Assembly: GCF_009857435.1 (NCBI RefSeq)
Contig: NZ_WWCK01000009.1
Location: 1-64,000 of the forward strand
DNA from: Duganella rivi
GTDB lineage: Bacteria; Pseudomonadota; Gammaproteobacteria; Burkholderiales; Burkholderiaceae_D
Direction of reading: 5' to 3'
Length of the DNA: 64,000 nt
Made by a program: the position numbers and the translations under genes. Below, in pieces: positions 62,101 to 64,000 of this stretch. The notes below the pieces were generated by a model that was not told where the DNA came from, made no database searches, and saw only the letters and a list, made by a program, of their open reading frames with translations. Position 1 is the stretch's first letter. The number at the start of each line of letters is the position of its first letter.

Positions 62101-64000
62101 GCGCTGAAGACCGCGCAGATCGCCGCCCTCACCACCGCGCAGCTGGTGGCGCTCGGCACCGAACAAATCATCGGCCTGACCTCGCAGCAAGTATCGGTAC
62201 TGACCACGCGCCAGGTGGCGGCGCTGTCGACCGACCAGATCAACGCCATGCAATCGTCGGCGCTGGCCGCGCTGCAATCGCAGCAAGTCGCCGCTCTGAG
62301 CAGCAATTCCGTGGCCGCACTGACCACCACGCAGATCGCCGCACTGAGCACCGCCGTGCTGAGCTCGTTCACCACCGGCCAGATCGCGCTGCTGAGCACC
62401 GATCAAATCATCGCCCTGACCACGCTGCAAGCGGGCGCCTTGACCACGCGTCAAGTCACCTCGCTGACCACCGATCAGATCAACGCGCTGGAAACGCAAG
62501 ACGTGGCTGCCTTCACCACGGCCCAGATCGTCGCGCTGAACAGCAACCAGATCATCGCGCTCAACACCGCGCAAATCGCCGGCCTGCGCTCGCAGCAAGT
62601 CGCCGCGCTGAGTACCGCGCAAGTGGCCAAGCTCGGCACCGACCAGGTGGCCGCGCTGGAAACCCAAGACCTGGCCGCCCTGCAATCGCAGCAAGCGCTG
62701 GCCTTGAGCAGCAACGCGGTGGCCGCACTGACCACGGCCCAAGTTGCGGCCCTGACTTCGACCGTGCTGGCCGCCTTCAACACCGCCCAGATCGCCGCGC
62801 TGACCAGCGACCAGATCGTGGCCCTGACCACCGCCCAAAGCGCCGTGCTGACCACACGTCAAATTGCTGCGCTGTCGACCGCGCAACTGGCCGCGCTGGA
62901 AACGCAAGACGTGGCCGCGCTGAAAACCCAGCAGATCGCCGCCCTGACCACGGCCCATATCGCCGCGCTCGATAGCGCTCAAGCCGCCGCGCTGACCTCG
63001 CAGCACGTGGCCGCGCTGAGCTCGCAACAAATTGCCGCCTTGAGCAGCGACCAGATCGTCGTCATGTCCAGCGCCGACCTCGCCGCGCTGCAATCGAAGC
63101 AAGTGGGCGCCATCGGCACCGCTGCCGTGGCCGCGCTGACCACCGACCAAGTATCTGCGCTGACCTCGACCGTGCTGGCCGCGCTGACCACCGCGCAAGC
63201 CACCGCCCTGACCACCGACCAGATCGTCGCTTTGAACACCGTGCAGATCGGCGTGCTCAGCACCGCCGACCTGGCCGCCCTGTCGACCGACCAGATCAAC
63301 GCGCTGGAAACGCGCGACTTCGCGGTTCTGAAAACCAGCCAGATCGTGGCCCTGACTTCGGATCAGATCGGTTCGCTGAACACCGCCCTGATCGTGGCCC
63401 TGACCACCGCCCAAGCCGCCGCTCTGACCTCGACCCAGCTGAACGCGCTGTCCACCGAGCAACTGGCCGCGATGGAAACGCAAGACTTTGCCGCACTGAA
63501 GACCAGCCAGTTGCTGGGCCTGGGCACCAAGGGCATCTCGACGCTGACGCCGGCCCAAATCGCCGCGCTGAAGACCGACCAGATCGTGCAACTGAGCTCG
63601 GATCAAGTCCAGATCCTGAGCAGCGCCCAGCTGGGCGCGCTGACCACGCTGCAAATCACCGCCTTCACCACCGCGCAGATCGGCTACCTGCTGACCAGCC
63701 AGGTGGCCGTGCTGACCACCGCCGACTGGGCCGCGCTGAAGACCAGCCAGCTCAACGCGCTGAGCACGAATCAGATCGCCGCCGTCACCACCGACCAAAT
63801 CGTCGCGCTGACCTCGCAGCAAGCGGCGGCACTGGCCACCCGCCAAGTGGCCGCGCTGTCGACCGACCAGCTGAACGCCATGGAAACGCTGGATCTGGGC
63901 GCGTTGACCTCGGTACAAATCGCCGCCCTGACCACCACCGCAGTTGCTGCACTGGAACTGACGCAACTTGCCGCGCTGAAAACCCAGCAGACCGCGTCGC
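59104..64000 (+). CDS. Giant octapeptide-repeat protein (partial, runs off the window)
   Basis: A plus-strand ORF of at least 1,632 residues without a stop, starting MPSIIPGLSTADIASLQSKQ. A CAGGAGA ribosome site sits 9 bases upstream. From residue 9 nearly the whole protein is a repeat of eight residues, [ST]-T-x-Q-[ILV]-x-A-L, at 24 bases per unit. The first copies are irregular (one is nine residues). Marker octads of the type E-T-x-D-[LI]-A-A-L followed by K or R recur at 7 or 10 octads. No signal peptide, cysteine or known domain was seen in the part visible. It may be a secreted or surface repeat protein, perhaps type I-secreted, with its C-terminus outside the window. Confidence 0.85.
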   Translation, partial: MPSIIPGLSTADIASLQSKQIASLTTADMGFFSTLQMTAFSTEQLGYLGTSQLRALSIQNLQALSTDQLGYGLSTRQIQALSSTQMANLSTNQLVGLLSDQYAALTTAQLNSLTAAQFAIIATDDIAALRTQQVAAINTALLRTLVSNQIVALSSDQLVALQTSQIASLTTQQVAAIETDDISALGTKQLNALAVSQLGALSTSQMAALGTKQTANLSTALINALSTAQLAAIGTDGLSTLKTQQIAALSTKQFAALTSDQIISLSAAQSAALTTLQLSQMSSAQLAAMETQDLVALKSVQLGALSTTAIAALDTDQLASLTTAQVASLTSAQVRSLSTNQVVALTTAQTAALTSAQVQALSNAQVAAIETADVAAMKTAQLNALASAQLNALNSDQIAALTTAQASSLATQQIAALSTAQIAALETQDLAALKTQQVAALTTAGVGALTTDQIVALKTAQTNALSSQQLAALDSEQVRALETQDLAAIRTSQLAGLSTANIAALATEQVAALTTAQVSTLSSGQLSALSSDQIIGLSTAQASALTSQQIAVLSSAQIAAMETRDLRALKTSQIIALTTAQIAALGTDQIIGLSTQQIAALTTRQFATLSTDQIVALSTQQVVALTTQQLSQMSSTQLAAMETQDFAALKSQQVAALSTATTAVLSTDQLAALSTAQIVAMPTAQVRALSTDQIVALNTMQIAALTSAQVAALSSTQIAVIETRDIAAMKTAQLAVLSTAQLGALGTDQIAALTTAQASNLGTQQIAALSTAQLAAVETQDLAALRSQQVASISTAGIAALGTDQVSALTSAQISALQTKQLAALSTDQVAVLGTTQATGLGTQQIAALSTQQAAALSTSTLSSLKSQQIAAFSTGAVAALSTDQIVALNTAQANALGSQQLAALTTDQLAALETADLAALRTSQLNGLTTGGIAALSTRQVAALTTAQIASLSTRQMAALDSDQIVSLTTAQATSLTTQQIAALSTAQVAALETQDLAALKTAQIAALTTAQLVALGTEQIIGLTSQQVSVLTTRQVAALSTDQINAMQSSALAALQSQQVAALSSNSVAALTTTQIAALSTAVLSSFTTGQIALLSTDQIIALTTLQAGALTTRQVTSLTTDQINALETQDVAAFTTAQIVALNSNQIIALNTAQIAGLRSQQVAALSTAQVAKLGTDQVAALETQDLAALQSQQALALSSNAVAALTTAQVAALTSTVLAAFNTAQIAALTSDQIVALTTAQSAVLTTRQIAALSTAQLAALETQDVAALKTQQIAALTTAHIAALDSAQAAALTSQHVAALSSQQIAALSSDQIVVMSSADLAALQSKQVGAIGTAAVAALTTDQVSALTSTVLAALTTAQATALTTDQIVALNTVQIGVLSTADLAALSTDQINALETRDFAVLKTSQIVALTSDQIGSLNTALIVALTTAQAAALTSTQLNALSTEQLAAMETQDFAALKTSQLLGLGTKGISTLTPAQIAALKTDQIVQLSSDQVQILSSAQLGALTTLQITAFTTAQIGYLLTSQVAVLTTADWAALKTSQLNALSTNQIAAVTTDQIVALTSQQAAALATRQVAALSTDQLNAMETLDLGALTSVQIAALTTTAVAALELTQLAALKTQQTAS
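59296..63978 (+). repeat. Nested 24-bp / 168-240-bp / 408-bp tandem repeat
   Basis: Within the giant gene, the 24-bp octapeptide unit repeats about 195 times with no frame shift. Marker octads begin at 59467, 59635, 59803, 59971, 60211, 60379, 60547, 60787, 61027, 61267 and then alternate by 168 and 240 bases: 61435, 61675, 61843, 62083, 62251, 62491, 62659, 62899, 63067, 63307, 63475, 63715, 63883. From 61267 the period is exactly 408 bases (136 residues). At 63955 an ETxD-like unit (ELTQLAAL) falls only 72 bases after the last marker, breaking the pattern. Confidence 0.9.

Noticed and set aside
59125..63966. 1,613-residue Gly/Arg-rich minus-strand ORF
   Set aside because: It is the antisense shadow of the octapeptide repeat: the 24-bp unit has no stops on either strand, so a repetitive GGQRGDL-like frame appears. 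The plus-strand gene has the start, the ribosome site and the regular unit.
59296..63978. CRISPR array
   Set aside because: The 24-bp units are contiguous, without spacers, and encode a regular peptide repeat in one frame.

Overview
The window is a high-GC betaproteobacterial chromosome segment that spans the replication origin. The 5' part of the 16S gene at the left edge, the gene order rpmH-dnaA-dnaN-gyrB, and the general gene set point to Oxalobacteraceae (Duganella/Massilia/Janthinobacterium-like). The family is inferred from remembered 16S and gene-order patterns, not from a search.

Layout. 1-930: start of an rrn operon transcribed leftwards, with leader and promoter. 0.9-9.5 kb: a radical SAM gene, then a tightly coupled lipid-transport (MlaE/F/D-like) operon with an auxiliary lipoprotein and a VanZ-like membrane protein, then a ferredoxin, a hydrolase and a D,D-carboxypeptidase. 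9.5-17.2 kb: signalling and housekeeping genes (EAL-HDOD, aldo/keto reductase, pssA, CAP lipoprotein, HPt, diguanylate cyclase) and a DUF4160/DUF2442 pair. 17.3-27 kb: origin core, with mnmE, yidC, yidD, rnpA and rpmH on the minus strand facing away from dnaA, dnaN and gyrB on the plus strand.

27.1-43 kb is a defence island inserted just after gyrB. It holds a three-gene minus-strand operon (857, 716 and 1973 aa) ending in a giant DEAH-type helicase with a DUF1998-like cysteine C-terminus, which best fits a type II-like Druantia system. It also holds an IS3-family transposase remnant, an HNH endonuclease, and an overlapping 5-methylcytosine methyltransferase / PD-(D/E)XK endonuclease / Vsr operon. 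Base composition becomes visibly AT-richer from about 37.8 to 42.7 kb. An orphan HigA-like antitoxin and a stress protein close the region.

44-51 kb carries an unusual compact operon: a molybdenum hydroxylase pair (2Fe-2S plus Mo subunit), then SoxX-SoxY-SoxZ-SoxA, a small cytochrome c and a flavocytochrome-c-type sulfide dehydrogenase flavoprotein. Neither SoxB nor SoxCD is present, and the SoxY C-terminus lacks the usual Gly-Gly-Cys-Gly-Gly arm. 51-59 kb has OmpW, a lipoprotein, a chemotaxis receptor, an M28 peptidase, a thioredoxin-fold protein, folE and nudC.

59.1 kb to the right edge is the start of a giant plus-strand gene, open to the end of the window. Its product is almost entirely an octapeptide repeat (about 200 copies seen) organised into a second-order period of 7 and 10 octads, which from 61.3 kb settles into an exact 408-bp unit. 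This and the Sox/Mo operon and the Druantia-like operon are the most interesting features here.
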